Of a DNA stretch of 33,107 nt, positions 23,459 through 31,292 are shown in pieces. The translations under genes were made by a program, and so were the position numbers. This DNA is from JADCCX01 sp031373545 (GTDB lineage: Bacteria > Pseudomonadota > Alphaproteobacteria > Rhizobiales > Beijerinckiaceae). Each line of letters opens with the position of its first letter. Position 1 is the stretch's first letter. The stretch spans positions 1 through 33,107 of the forward strand of contig JANMMT010000091.1 in assembly GCA_031373545.1 (NCBI GenBank), written 5' to 3'. The notes beneath the pieces were generated by a model that did not search any database, was not told the origin of the DNA, and worked only from the letters and a program-made list of their open reading frames with translations.

Positions 23459-24748
23459 TCAGCTCGATATCCGCTCGATATCCGCGCCGCATTTGCGCAG
23501 CTTGGTTTCCAACGCCTCGAACCCCCGGTCAAGGTGATAGACCCGGTGCACCATGGTTTCGCCCTGTGCCACCATCGCGCCGATGATCAACGAGGCGGAG
23601 GCGCGCAGATCCGTCGCCATCACTTGCGCGCCTGTGAGGTGATCGACACCTTCCACAATGGCGGTATCACCATCGAGGCGGATTTTCGCCCCGAAGCGCG
23701 CCAGCTCCTGCACATGCATGAAGCGGTTTTCAAAGATCGTTTCGCGAATGTGCGAGGTGCCCTCGGCACGGCACATCAGCGCCATGAACTGCGCCTGCAG
23801 ATCGGTCGGAAAGCCGGGGAAAGGCTCGGTCGTCACATCGACCGGGGCCAGTGCCTGGCCGTTGCGTGCCACACGGATGCCATTGGCAACCGGCTCCACC
23901 GTCACGCCCGTGCGCGCCAGCGTATCGAGGCCCGCCTTGAGCAGATCATAGCGCGCATGCTCCAGCACCACGTCGCCGCCGGTCATGGCGACAGCCATGG
24001 CATAGGTGCCTGTCTCGATCCGGTCCGGCAGCACGGAATGCCGCGCACCGTTCATGCGGGACACGCCCTCGATCTCGATGGTGGCCGTGCCCGCGCCCTT
24101 GATCTTGGCGCCCATCTTCACGAGCAGATCGGCGAGATCCTTCACCTCAGGTTCGCGCGCCGCATTGTGAATGACGGTGGTGCCAGAGGCGAGCACCGCC
24201 GCCATCAGCGCGGTGTGGGTCGCCCCCACCGAAACCTTGGCGAAGAAGATTTCAGCGCCCTTCAGCCCCTTGGGAGCCTTGGCGTCCACATAGCCCCCAT
24301 CAATGGTGATGGTCGCGCCCAGACGCTCCAGCGCGTGGAGATAAAGATCGACGGGCCGCGTGCCGATGGCGCAACCACCGGGCAGGGACACCCGCGCGAC
24401 GCCCATGCGCGCCAGCAGCGGGCCGATGACCCAGAAGCTTGCCCGCATGCGCGACACCAGCTCGTAGGGTGCCGTGGTGTCCACGATCTGGCGGGCCGAA
24501 AGGTCGATGGTTTGCCCCGTCACGCGGCTTTGCCCAGCCAGCTTGCCCGCAATGGCATGGTCCACGCCGTGGTTGCCCAGAATGCGCAACAGCTGCGTGA
24601 CGTCAGTCAGTCGTGGCACATTGTCGAGTGTGACACGCCCATCCGTCAAAAGAACCGCCGTCATGAGGGGCAATGCGGCGTTTTTGGCACCGGAAATCGG
24701 AATCACACCGTTGAGCTGCGTGCCTCCGTTGATTTTTATGCGGTCCAT
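23459..24748 (-). CDS. murA: UDP-N-acetylglucosamine 1-carboxyvinyltransferase
   Basis: A 429-residue enzyme that transfers enolpyruvate from PEP to UDP-GlcNAc, the first committed step of peptidoglycan synthesis. Lys22-Asn23 (ISGAKNAALPLM) and the catalytic cysteine Cys126 (LPGGCAIGTRPVDLYL) are present, so fosfomycin sensitivity at the target is expected. The repeat-fold segments and the end CGADIERISS are normal. It lies 52 bases after a small basic-protein gene on the same strand and converges on dnaG. Confidence 0.97.
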   Translation of the reverse strand: MDRIKINGGTQLNGVIPISGAKNAALPLMTAVLLTDGRVTLDNVPRLTDVTQLLRILGNHGVDHAIAGKLAGQSRVTGQTIDLSARQIVDTTAPYELVSRMRASFWVIGPLLARMGVARVSLPGGCAIGTRPVDLYLHALERLGATITIDGGYVDAKAPKGLKGAEIFFAKVSVGATHTALMAAVLASGTTVIHNAAREPEVKDLADLLVKMGAKIKGAGTATIEIEGVSRMNGARHSVLPDRIETGTYAMAVAMTGGDVVLEHARYDLLKAGLDTLARTGVTVEPVANGIRVARNGQALAPVDVTTEPFPGFPTDLQAQFMALMCRAEGTSHIRETIFENRFMHVQELARFGAKIRLDGDTAIVEGVDHLTGAQVMATDLRASASLIIGAMVAQGETMVHRVYHLDRGFEALETKLRKCGADIERISS

Positions 24749-24800
24749 GAAAAGTCAGCTCATCATTGCGGGTGCGGGAAGCGTTTCCGTTTTGAAAACG

Positions 24801-24998
24801 CTATGGTGTCTGGATGTCAACGCGCGTCAACGCCGGATTGCCATCGGCAGGTGGGCTGGCTTCGCCGTTCTGGCTTTGACCGGTCTTTTCCTGCCCTTTG
24901 CGCTTGATCAGATTGGAGCGCAAAGCAGCCGCTCTGCGTGCCAAACGTACCTTGTTTTGCGATTCGGTGGCGCGGTGGGGAGCGGACCCTTCTGTCAT
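24801..24998 (-). CDS. Small basic conserved protein upstream of murA
   Basis: A 65-residue protein beginning MTEGSAPHRATESQNKVRLA and rich in Arg and Lys (ARRAAALRSNLIKRKGQEKT). AGAGG lies about seven bases before the ATG, and coding looks real. I recall similar small hypothetical proteins with an RLARRAAALR core next to murA in Hyphomicrobiales, but know no function. Probably co-transcribed with murA. Confidence 0.65.
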   Translation of the reverse strand: MTEGSAPHRATESQNKVRLARRAAALRSNLIKRKGQEKTGQSQNGEASPPADGNPALTRVDIQTP

Positions 24999-25064
24999 AG
25001 CGAACCTCTAAGCGCCCTGCGACATTGATGCAAGCAAGTCATTTCAAATCATTAATGCCCCCTG

Positions 25065-25078
25065 TGTTCGAAAGAACA
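25065..25078. promoter_or_regulatory. Palindrome TGTTC-GAAA-GAACA upstream of the luxR-type gene
   Basis: A 14-bp inverted repeat with a four-base centre lies 52 bases before the regulator ATG, in the 131-base divergent gap. It could be an autoregulatory site. It does not match the classical lux box or the alphaproteobacterial LexA box (GTTC-N7-GTTC). Confidence 0.3.
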
Positions 25079-25129
25079 ACACGTTGCTCATTTTCGACAA
25101 CGCCTGCCTTAATGTCGGCAGAGGTATTC

Positions 25130-25993
25130 ATGACACATGTTCGCGAAGTTCTTCTTGTATCCAGGCCGCCGGCAGCAACCCTCCTCACGGCCCTCCAGAT
25201 TGGCCAAGGTGTCGGCGCAGGGCCAATTGTCGGCGCAGGGCCAACCATTGGCACAGGGTCAAGCGTCGGCCCCCAGCCCAGCGCCGTCAAGCTGACATCC
25301 GATCAGGATCCGAACCGCGATTTGCAGCGCTGGCTGCATGAACAGGCGCGGGCGCTGGGGGCGCGTCATGTTTCGTTCGTTATGCGCCATGTGCCCGGCA
25401 TCGTTGTGGATGATCCGCTGGTGATCGAGACCTACGGGCCGGCCTGGCGAGAGCATGCGCTGCAGGAAAAGTTCGATCAGGTCGACCCGGCCCGCACGGT
25501 GGCGGATCGCGCCATGGAGCCGATCGACTGGGCGGAACTGCCCCGCACACGCCCGCGGCTGCGCAAGTTTTTCCGGCATTTCATGGAGAATGATCTGGGC
25601 CGCAACGCCGTCTCCTCGGTGTATCGCGGGCCTCTGGGCGACCGATCCGTCATGACGCTGACAAGCGATTCGACCGAACGTCGCTGGCTGACGCAGAAGC
25701 CCGATCTCATGAGCGGGCTGCTTCTGCTGCATCCGGCCATGCACCGCACTGTCTTGCGCTCGGTGTTTCGCATCGAAGGTGCCGATGCCATCAAACTGAC
25801 GCCGCGCGAGCGTGAATGCCTCGGCCTTGCTGCCCACGGGCAAACCAGCAAGCAGATCGGGGAAAACCTCGGCTTGACTGCGGCAACGGTCAACTTCTTC
25901 ATTGACGCTGCGGCGGTCAAGCTTTCAGCCAGCAACCGCGCCCATGCTGCCGCCAAGGCCGTGGCGCTTGGTCTCGTCCCGCCTCCGCGCTGA
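25130..25993 (+). CDS. LuxR-family transcriptional regulator with autoinducer-binding-like domain
   Basis: A 287-residue regulator. Residues ~80-200 look like the LuxR ligand domain (YGPAWREHALQEKFDQVDPA, and further PIDW, with the conserved W, DP and W). The C-terminal LuxR helix-turn-helix is clear: LTPRERECLGLAAHGQTSKQ, then IGENLGLTAATVNFFIDAA. No luxI is present, so it is a solo; the ligand may be an acyl-homoserine lactone or something else. The start at 25130 is chosen for its GAGG five bases upstream; an ATG at 25028 would leave only 29 bases to the divergent gene. An N-terminal glycine-rich linker comes from an 18-bp tandem repeat. Confidence 0.85.
   Translation: MTHVREVLLVSRPPAATLLTALQIGQGVGAGPIVGAGPTIGTGSSVGPQPSAVKLTSDQDPNRDLQRWLHEQARALGARHVSFVMRHVPGIVVDDPLVIETYGPAWREHALQEKFDQVDPARTVADRAMEPIDWAELPRTRPRLRKFFRHFMENDLGRNAVSSVYRGPLGDRSVMTLTSDSTERRWLTQKPDLMSGLLLLHPAMHRTVLRSVFRIEGADAIKLTPRERECLGLAAHGQTSKQIGENLGLTAATVNFFIDAAAVKLSASNRAHAAAKAVALGLVPPPR
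25211..25264. repeat. 18-bp tandem repeat within the luxR-type gene
   Basis: Units at 25211-25228, 25229-25246 and a decayed third at 25247-25264 encode VGAGPI, VGAGPT and IGTGSS. The first two differ only in their last two bases. The repeat keeps the frame and makes a flexible linker before the ligand domain. Confidence 0.8.
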
Positions 25994-26005
25994 AGCCGAA
26001 CGCTT

Positions 26006-27385
26006 ATGTACGCAACGGGTGGCGGCCATGCGCGCGTCTCGGCGCGGGACGGCGCATCCCCGCTTCAGCTGTGGAGCGGGCTTGCGCTGGTGGGGCTGGT
26101 GGCGGGCGTGCAGATGATCTGGCCCGGCCAATCGATCATCATCCTGCTGATGGCACCCATATTTCTGGCCTTCATCGTGATGCAGGTGGGAGCAGCCCTC
26201 GAGCCAGCGGTCGATGCACCCATCATGGGTGAGCTACCGGAATGGCCTTTCTACAGCGTGCTCGTGCCGCTCTACCGTGAAGCGGCCGTGGTGCCCCAGC
26301 TCATGCGGGCGATGGCATCGCTGGACTACCCTGCATCGCGCCTTGAAATCCTGTTGCTGGTCGAGAGCGACGATGCCGAGACCCTGCAGGCGCTGGCGAA
26401 GGAACGGGCGGCATCCCATTTCAAGCTCGCGCTCGTGCCGCCCGGATCGCCGCGCACCAAGCCCCGGGCGCTCAACCACGGTCTGACCCGGGCGCAGGGC
26501 GAACTTGTCACCGTCTACGATGCAGAGGACTTGCCGGAAACGGATCAGCTCAAACGCGCCGCCCTGCTGTTCAACCATTTGCCGGAGGAATTCGTCTGCC
26601 TGCAGGCGCGCCTGGTGATCGACAATGGCCGTGACAGCTGGTTCGCGCGCATGGCCGCGATGGAATATGCCGCCTTGTTCGACGCCGTCAAATGCGGGCT
26701 GGCGGCCGATGACCTCCCCATCGCGCTCGGCGGCACATCCAATCACCTCAAGCGCGGCGCACTGGATGCGTTGGGCGGCTGGGATGCCTGGAATGTCACG
26801 GAGGATGCGGATCTCGGCTATCGCATCTCGCGAGCGGGCTGGCGCGTCGGCGACCTGGCATCCGCCACATACGAAGAGGCGCCCATCACGTTCCGCGCCT
26901 GGCTCGGGCAAAGGCGGCGGTGGTTCAAGGGGTGGATGCAGACACTGATCGCCCATGGCCGCGATTCGCGGGAGGCTATCCGCGCGGGTGGCCTGTGGAA
27001 CTGGTCCATGACCATGGTGCAACTGGTCGGCGTCGTGGGCGGCGGGCTGTTATATCCCATCCTGATCGCGCATTTTGCGTGGCATGCGTGGAGTGGCTGG
27101 CTTTTCCAGCGCGATTCATGGGCGATGCTGATGGCCAACAGCGTGGCGATTGCCACCATCGGCGCGGGAGCCCTGGCGATGCTGGTTCCCACAATCATCG
27201 GGCTCAAGCGGCGGGGCGCGCTGCATCTTCTGCCCTGGGCGTTGACGCTGCCGGCCTATCTGGTGCTGATCAGCCTCGCATGCTGGCTTGCCCTCGCCGA
27301 CCTTTTGCGGCGGCCCTTTCACTGGGAGAAAACGCAGCACGGGCAAGGCAAGCGCTGCGCTGCGCCGGTCAGAAGCAGTTCATGA
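26006..27385 (+). CDS. Membrane family-2 glycosyltransferase
   Basis: A 459-residue processive-type GT2. Two N-terminal transmembrane helices (about 22-60) precede the catalytic domain, which shows WPFYSVLVPLYREAAVVPQL, the DxD-like VYDAEDLPE, the acceptor-site TEDADLGYR and QRRRW (QxxRW). Several C-terminal helices follow (about 335-440). This layout is that of cellulose-synthase or NodC-like enzymes, which extrude a polysaccharide; the sugar is unknown. It begins 12 bases after the luxR-type gene, so the two are probably one transcript. The last 17 bases overlap the end of the small convergent gene. Confidence 0.85.
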   Translation: MYATGGGHARVSARDGASPLQLWSGLALVGLVAGVQMIWPGQSIIILLMAPIFLAFIVMQVGAALEPAVDAPIMGELPEWPFYSVLVPLYREAAVVPQLMRAMASLDYPASRLEILLLVESDDAETLQALAKERAASHFKLALVPPGSPRTKPRALNHGLTRAQGELVTVYDAEDLPETDQLKRAALLFNHLPEEFVCLQARLVIDNGRDSWFARMAAMEYAALFDAVKCGLAADDLPIALGGTSNHLKRGALDALGGWDAWNVTEDADLGYRISRAGWRVGDLASATYEEAPITFRAWLGQRRRWFKGWMQTLIAHGRDSREAIRAGGLWNWSMTMVQLVGVVGGGLLYPILIAHFAWHAWSGWLFQRDSWAMLMANSVAIATIGAGALAMLVPTIIGLKRRGALHLLPWALTLPAYLVLISLACWLALADLLRRPFHWEKTQHGQGKRCAAPVRSSS

Positions 27386-27545
27386 TCGCTGTCATCAGGC
27401 CGCTCACGTAAACCGCCTCGCCGAAGCGCGCCCAAAGCAGGCCCGCGCCCAAAAGCGCCAGAGCGGCCAGTGCCGTGGTGGCGGCTAGCGCACCCGTGCG
27501 CCGCTGCGGCGCATCCAAAAGCGAGGGTAAGGGTGTATCAGGCAT
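27369..27545 (-). CDS. Small single-pass membrane protein
   Basis: A 58-residue protein with one hydrophobic helix (ALAATTALAALALLGAGLLWA, about residues 19-39) and the ending VYVSGLMTAIMNCF. The ATG at 27545 is preceded by a weak AAGAAAG site. Small proteins of this kind ending in CF occur in alphaproteobacteria, to my recollection, without known function. The longer open frame upstream of this ATG does not look coding. Confidence 0.5.
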   Translation of the reverse strand: MPDTPLPSLLDAPQRRTGALAATTALAALALLGAGLLWARFGEAVYVSGLMTAIMNCF

Positions 27546-27572
27546 GATGTTCTTTCTTTTCTCCACAGGACC

Positions 27573-27610
27573 TTCTTTGCAGGTCAAGACGTTCTTTACA
27601 CCGCAAGACC
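27573..27610. repeat. Imperfect 19-bp direct repeat between divergent genes
   Basis: Units 27573-27591 and 27592-27610 both begin TTCTTT and contain CAAGAC at the same place; 14 of 19 bases match. They lie between a small membrane-protein gene (minus) and the alpha/beta hydrolase (plus), where a shared regulator could bind. Confidence 0.45.
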
Positions 27611-27641
27611 GTGTACTCCAAGACGACAGCTGGAAACTCCG

Positions 27642-28619
27642 ATGGCGCGCCTCATGACCATGATCCTCTTCATCTTCTCGTCGCTCGTGGCGACACTCGC
27701 GATCTGGACGCAGATCGTGGCAGCACGCGCCGCTGCCGAGCACCCGCCCAGTGGCAGCTTTGTGGCGGTCACGGGCGGCCAGTTGCACCTGCGCGACATG
27801 GGGCCGCGCGACGCCCCGCCCGAGCGCACGCTGGTGCTGATCCACGGCGCCTCCTGCAATCTTCTCGCGCTGACATTGCCGTTGGCGGAACCACTTGTCG
27901 CAGCCGGATACCGTGTCGTTGCCATTGACCGGCCCGGCCATGGCTGGAGCGACCGCCCCGGCGGGCGCACCGACGCATCACCGGTGCGCCAGGCCGCGCT
28001 CATTGCCGAGGCCATGCAATCCGTCGGGGCGGGCGAGGCCATCGTGGTGGCGCATTCCTTCGCCGGAGCCGTCGCCACGACGCTCGCGGCGGATCATCCC
28101 GCGCGGGTCAAAGGCCTGCTGCTGCTTTCGCCCGTGACGCACCCCTGGCCGGGCGGTATCGCCTGGTATTATTCGGCTGGCAGCATACCGGTGATTGGCT
28201 GGGTTCTCGCGCGACTCCTGCCTGTACCCGGTGCAGCGCTGACCATGGAAGCGGGCGTCGCGAGCGTCTTCAAGCCCCAGGCGACACCTGCCGATTACAC
28301 AGCGAAAACCGCCCTCACCCTGCTGCTGCGGCCTGACAATTTCGAGGCCAACGCGCAGGATGTGGCGGCGCTGTACGATCACGTCGTGGCGCGATCGGGT
28401 TCCTACGCTGACATCAAGGTGCCCACCACCATCATCGCCGGCAGCACAGACACGGTTGTCTCAAGCACCATCCATGCTGCGACGTTCGGCCGTCAGGTGG
28501 CGGGCGCCAAGACGATCATCCTCGACCATGTGGGACATGCGCCCCATCACGCCGACACGGGCCTTGTCGTGCGCGAGATCGGCGACATCAGCGTGAAGGT
28601 GGCGCAAGCGCGGCCTTGA
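27642..28619 (+). CDS. Alpha/beta hydrolase, membrane-anchored
   Basis: A 325-residue alpha/beta-fold hydrolase. An N-terminal hydrophobic segment (MTMILFIFSSLVATLAIWTQ) probably anchors it with the enzyme outside. The fold marks are LVLIHGASCN (oxyanion hole), VVAIDRPGHGWSDRP, the nucleophile elbow VVAHSFAGAVA, the acid in AGSTDTVVS and the histidine in LDHVGHAPHH. The nucleophile motif is A-H-S-F-A rather than GxSxG, allowed in this family. Substrate unknown. The last 32 bases overlap the convergent uracil-DNA glycosylase gene. Confidence 0.87.
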   Translation: MARLMTMILFIFSSLVATLAIWTQIVAARAAAEHPPSGSFVAVTGGQLHLRDMGPRDAPPERTLVLIHGASCNLLALTLPLAEPLVAAGYRVVAIDRPGHGWSDRPGGRTDASPVRQAALIAEAMQSVGAGEAIVVAHSFAGAVATTLAADHPARVKGLLLLSPVTHPWPGGIAWYYSAGSIPVIGWVLARLLPVPGAALTMEAGVASVFKPQATPADYTAKTALTLLLRPDNFEANAQDVAALYDHVVARSGSYADIKVPTTIIAGSTDTVVSSTIHAATFGRQVAGAKTIILDHVGHAPHHADTGLVVREIGDISVKVAQARP

Positions 28620-29442
28620 GGGCCAGCATATCCTGCCAGACCAGCCGCTTTTGCAGGGGCTGGCGCAGAAGATAAGCCGGGTGCAGCGTCGCCAGCGCGC
28701 GGATGCGGCGCTCGCCGGCGGTGTAGTCAAACCATTGGCCGCGCAGCTTGGTGATTCCCTCCTTGACGCCCAGCAGCGTCTGCGCCGAGGGACCACCCAG
28801 GCAGACCAGCACCTCAGGCGCGACCAGCTCGATCTGGCGGCGGATGAACGGCAGGCATATGGCTGTCTCCTGCGGAGTGGGCGTGCGGTTGCCCGGAGGA
28901 CGCCACGGGATCACATTGGCGATATAGACCTCGGATCGCGCAATACCGATGGCCGCCAGCATGCGGTTCAGCAGTTGCCCCGAGCGCCCCACGAAGGGCA
29001 GTCCCTCGCGGTCCTCCTCCGCGCCGGGCGCCTCCCCCACCAGCATGAGACGCGCACCGGGGGCCCCATCCGCGAACACAAGGCGCGAAGCGGTCTTCTT
29101 CAGTTCGCACCCGTCAAAGGCCTGCATCAATGCGCGCAGTTCCTCCAGACTTGTCGCCGTTGCGGCGCGCGCGCGGGCATCTGTCGTGGCTTCATCGGGG
29201 GAGATGGCGCTGGGCGCACGCGGCGGGGCGACGGTCACAGCGGGCGCTGGCCGCATCACGGCATGCGCTGCGCGCACGGGCATCGGCTGCGTGCTGGCGG
29301 CCACATCTCGCACGAAGCGATCATGCGGCGCGTCATCCACCGCCAGATCAACGCCCTGCTCGGCGTACCACACCAGCAGCGCCTCCAGCGCTTCGGCAGG
29401 ATCGCCGCCCTCGCGCGCTTCCGGAGCTTGAGTGAATGTCAT
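28588..29442 (-). CDS. Uracil-DNA glycosylase, family-4-like without Fe-S ligands
   Basis: A 284-residue glycosylase that removes uracil from DNA, starting base-excision repair. Motif A is GEAPGAEED, followed by GLPFVGRSGQLLNRML; the ANVIPWRPPGNRTP loop and motif B HPAYLLRQP are family-4-like. Of the four Fe-S cysteines of family 4 only two remain: Cys112 and Cys196; the others are Phe109 and Trp180. This fits the Fe-S-free class I recall from Bradyrhizobium (BdiUng). The first ~95 residues are a variable extension. It shares its last 32 bases with the convergent hydrolase. Confidence 0.92.
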   Translation of the reverse strand: MTFTQAPEAREGGDPAEALEALLVWYAEQGVDLAVDDAPHDRFVRDVAASTQPMPVRAAHAVMRPAPAVTVAPPRAPSAISPDEATTDARARAATATSLEELRALMQAFDGCELKKTASRLVFADGAPGARLMLVGEAPGAEEDREGLPFVGRSGQLLNRMLAAIGIARSEVYIANVIPWRPPGNRTPTPQETAICLPFIRRQIELVAPEVLVCLGGPSAQTLLGVKEGITKLRGQWFDYTAGERRIRALATLHPAYLLRQPLQKRLVWQDMLALKAALAPPSR

Positions 29443-29509
29443 ACTCGCATCATAACGGGGGTGACGCGTGCTGGCGAGACCGGAATCATCCGTTGAAAGC
29501 CAGCCTCCA

Positions 29510-29529
29510 TTAGTTTATATATGAACTAA
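29510..29529. promoter_or_regulatory. Palindromic operator candidate before the ETF-ubiquinone oxidoreductase gene
   Basis: TTAGTTTATATATGAACTAA is a 20-bp inverted repeat with one mismatched pair. It lies 20-39 bases before the ATG at 29549, likely over the -10 region. AT-rich against its surroundings; the shape resembles MarR- or TetR-type operators, but no such regulator gene is nearby. Confidence 0.5.
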
Positions 29530-29548
29530 ATCTGAGGGAGTGACTTTC

Positions 29549-31231
29549 ATGGAGCCGGCAGACCTTTCAACTCTTCCCGACCGCGAGGGCATGGATTACG
29601 ACGTGGTCGTGGTGGGCGGTGGCCCCGCTGGCTTGGCGACAGCCATCCGTCTCAAGCAGTTCGACGAGGCCTTGACCGTCGTCGTCGTGGAAAAAGGCGG
29701 CGAGATCGGTGCGCATATCCTCTCGGGTGTGGTGGTGGACCCGATCGGTCTGGACGCCCTGCTGCCGGATTGGCGCAGTGATGCCGATTGCCCCCTGAGG
29801 ACACAGGTGACAGCGGATCATTTCATGCTTCTGGGGCCATCGGGTGGAATCCGCCTGCCCAATTTCCTCATGCCGAAACTCATGAGCAACCACGGCAATT
29901 ACATCGGTTCGCTGGGCAAGGTCACGCAATGGCTTGGCGCCAAGGCCGAGGCGCTGGGCGTGGAAATTTATCCCGGCTTTGCGGCGAGCGAAGTGCTTTA
30001 CGACGCGGCGGGCGCTGTCACCGGCATCGCCACGGGCGATGTGGGCATTGGCAAATCCGGCGCGATGACCGAGCGCTACACGCGCGGCATGGAGCTGCGC
30101 GGGCGTTATACGATCTTTGCCGAAGGGGCGCGCGGCCATCTGACCAAGCAGGTCGTCGCCAAATACAAGCTGGATGCGGGCCGCGACCCGCAGAAATACG
30201 GCATTGGCCTCAAAGAACTGTGGCAGGTGAAGCCAGAGCATCACACGCCGGGCCTGGTGCAGCACTCTTTTGGCTGGCCGTTGGACAGCCGCACGGGTGG
30301 CGGCTCGTTCCTTTATCATTTCGAGGATGGCAAGGTGGCCGTCGGCTTCGTGGTGCATCTGAACTACGAAAATCCGTATCTGTCGCCCTTCGACGAGTTT
30401 CAGCGCTTCAAGACGCATCCCTCCATCGCGCCCATCTTCGAGGGTGCCAAGCGCATCTCTTACGGCGCGCGCGCCATCACCGAGGGTGGCTGGCAATCAG
30501 TGCCCAAGCTGTCCTTCCCCGGCGGTGCACTGGTGGGCTGCGCGGCAGGCTTCGTCAACGTGCCGCGCATCAAGGGCAGCCACAATGCCGTGCTCTCGGG
30601 CATGCTGTGCGCCGAGCACCTGCATGATGCCCTCAAGGCCGGCCGTGCCCACGACGAGGTGGCGGGCTATGAAGCGGCCTGGCGCGCTTCGGCCATCGGC
30701 CGGGATTTGAAGCCCGTGCGCAACGTCAAGCCGCTGTGGTCGCGCTTTGGCACCTGGATCGGCGTGCCTCTGGGCGGCATCGACATGTGGATTGCCTCGC
30801 TCACGGGCTGGTCACCCTTCGGCACGCTCAAGCATGGCAAGGCGGATCACGAAACGCTGAAACCCATGGCGGACAGCAGGCCCATCGCCTACCCCAAGCC
30901 GGATGGTGTGCTCACCTTCGACAAGCTCTCCTCCGTCTTCGTCTCCAACACGAATCACGAGGAAGACCAACCGGCGCACCTGAAGCTGAAGGATGCATCC
31001 ATCCCCATCAGTCACAACCTGCCGCTCTACGGCGAACCGGCCCGGCTCTATTGCCCGGCGGGTGTCTACGAGGTGGTCTATGAACACGCCGAGACCAAGC
31101 TCAATCCGCGCTTCGTGATCAACGCGCAGAACTGCGTGCATTGCAAGACCTGCGACATCAAGGATCCAACCCAGAACATCACCTGGGTCACGCCGGAGGG
31201 CGGCGGAGGCCCGGTTTATCCGGGCATGTAG
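29549..31231 (+). CDS. Electron transfer flavoprotein:ubiquinone oxidoreductase
   Basis: A 560-residue membrane-associated flavoprotein that passes electrons from reduced ETF (from fatty-acid and amino-acid oxidation) to ubiquinone. The FAD motif VVVGGGPAGLATAIRLKQ is at about residues 21-38. The central part shows HSFGWPLDSRTGGGSFLYH and the membrane-inserted segment GTWIGVPLGGIDMW. The [4Fe-4S] cysteines are intact: LYCPAGVYE and NAQNCVHCKTCDIKDP. ATG 29549 has GAGGGAG eight bases upstream; the GTG at 29540 lies inside that site. The 3' end is repeated in tandem (31210-31292). Confidence 0.96.
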   Translation: MEPADLSTLPDREGMDYDVVVVGGGPAGLATAIRLKQFDEALTVVVVEKGGEIGAHILSGVVVDPIGLDALLPDWRSDADCPLRTQVTADHFMLLGPSGGIRLPNFLMPKLMSNHGNYIGSLGKVTQWLGAKAEALGVEIYPGFAASEVLYDAAGAVTGIATGDVGIGKSGAMTERYTRGMELRGRYTIFAEGARGHLTKQVVAKYKLDAGRDPQKYGIGLKELWQVKPEHHTPGLVQHSFGWPLDSRTGGGSFLYHFEDGKVAVGFVVHLNYENPYLSPFDEFQRFKTHPSIAPIFEGAKRISYGARAITEGGWQSVPKLSFPGGALVGCAAGFVNVPRIKGSHNAVLSGMLCAEHLHDALKAGRAHDEVAGYEAAWRASAIGRDLKPVRNVKPLWSRFGTWIGVPLGGIDMWIASLTGWSPFGTLKHGKADHETLKPMADSRPIAYPKPDGVLTFDKLSSVFVSNTNHEEDQPAHLKLKDASIPISHNLPLYGEPARLYCPAGVYEVVYEHAETKLNPRFVINAQNCVHCKTCDIKDPTQNITWVTPEGGGGPVYPGM

Positions 31232-31292
31232 CAGGAGCGCCCGGTTGATCCGGGCATGTAGCCGAAGCGCCCGGTCTAGCCGGGCTTTGGCC
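31210..31292. terminator. Tandemly repeated hairpins, probable bidirectional terminator
   Basis: A 30-bp unit is repeated 2.8 times (31210-31239, 31240-31269, 31270-31292). Each unit holds CCCGG-N5-CCGGG, a 5-bp stem with 5-base loop. The last is extended to GCCCGG/CCGGGC and followed by TTT. The first unit contains the stop of the ETF-ubiquinone oxidoreductase gene; the second repeats it in frame. The array fills the gap between that gene and the convergent RTX gene. Confidence 0.7.

Noticed and set aside
23462..23483. 11-bp direct repeat at the 3' end of murA
   Set aside because: It falls in the conserved CGADIERIS ending of MurA and 11 is not a codon multiple, so it is chance similarity of codons.
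25065..25078. lux box or LexA box before the LuxR-type gene
   Set aside because: The palindrome TGTTC-GAAA-GAACA lacks the length of a lux box and the GTTC-N7-GTTC spacing of alphaproteobacterial LexA sites; kept only as an unassigned palindrome.
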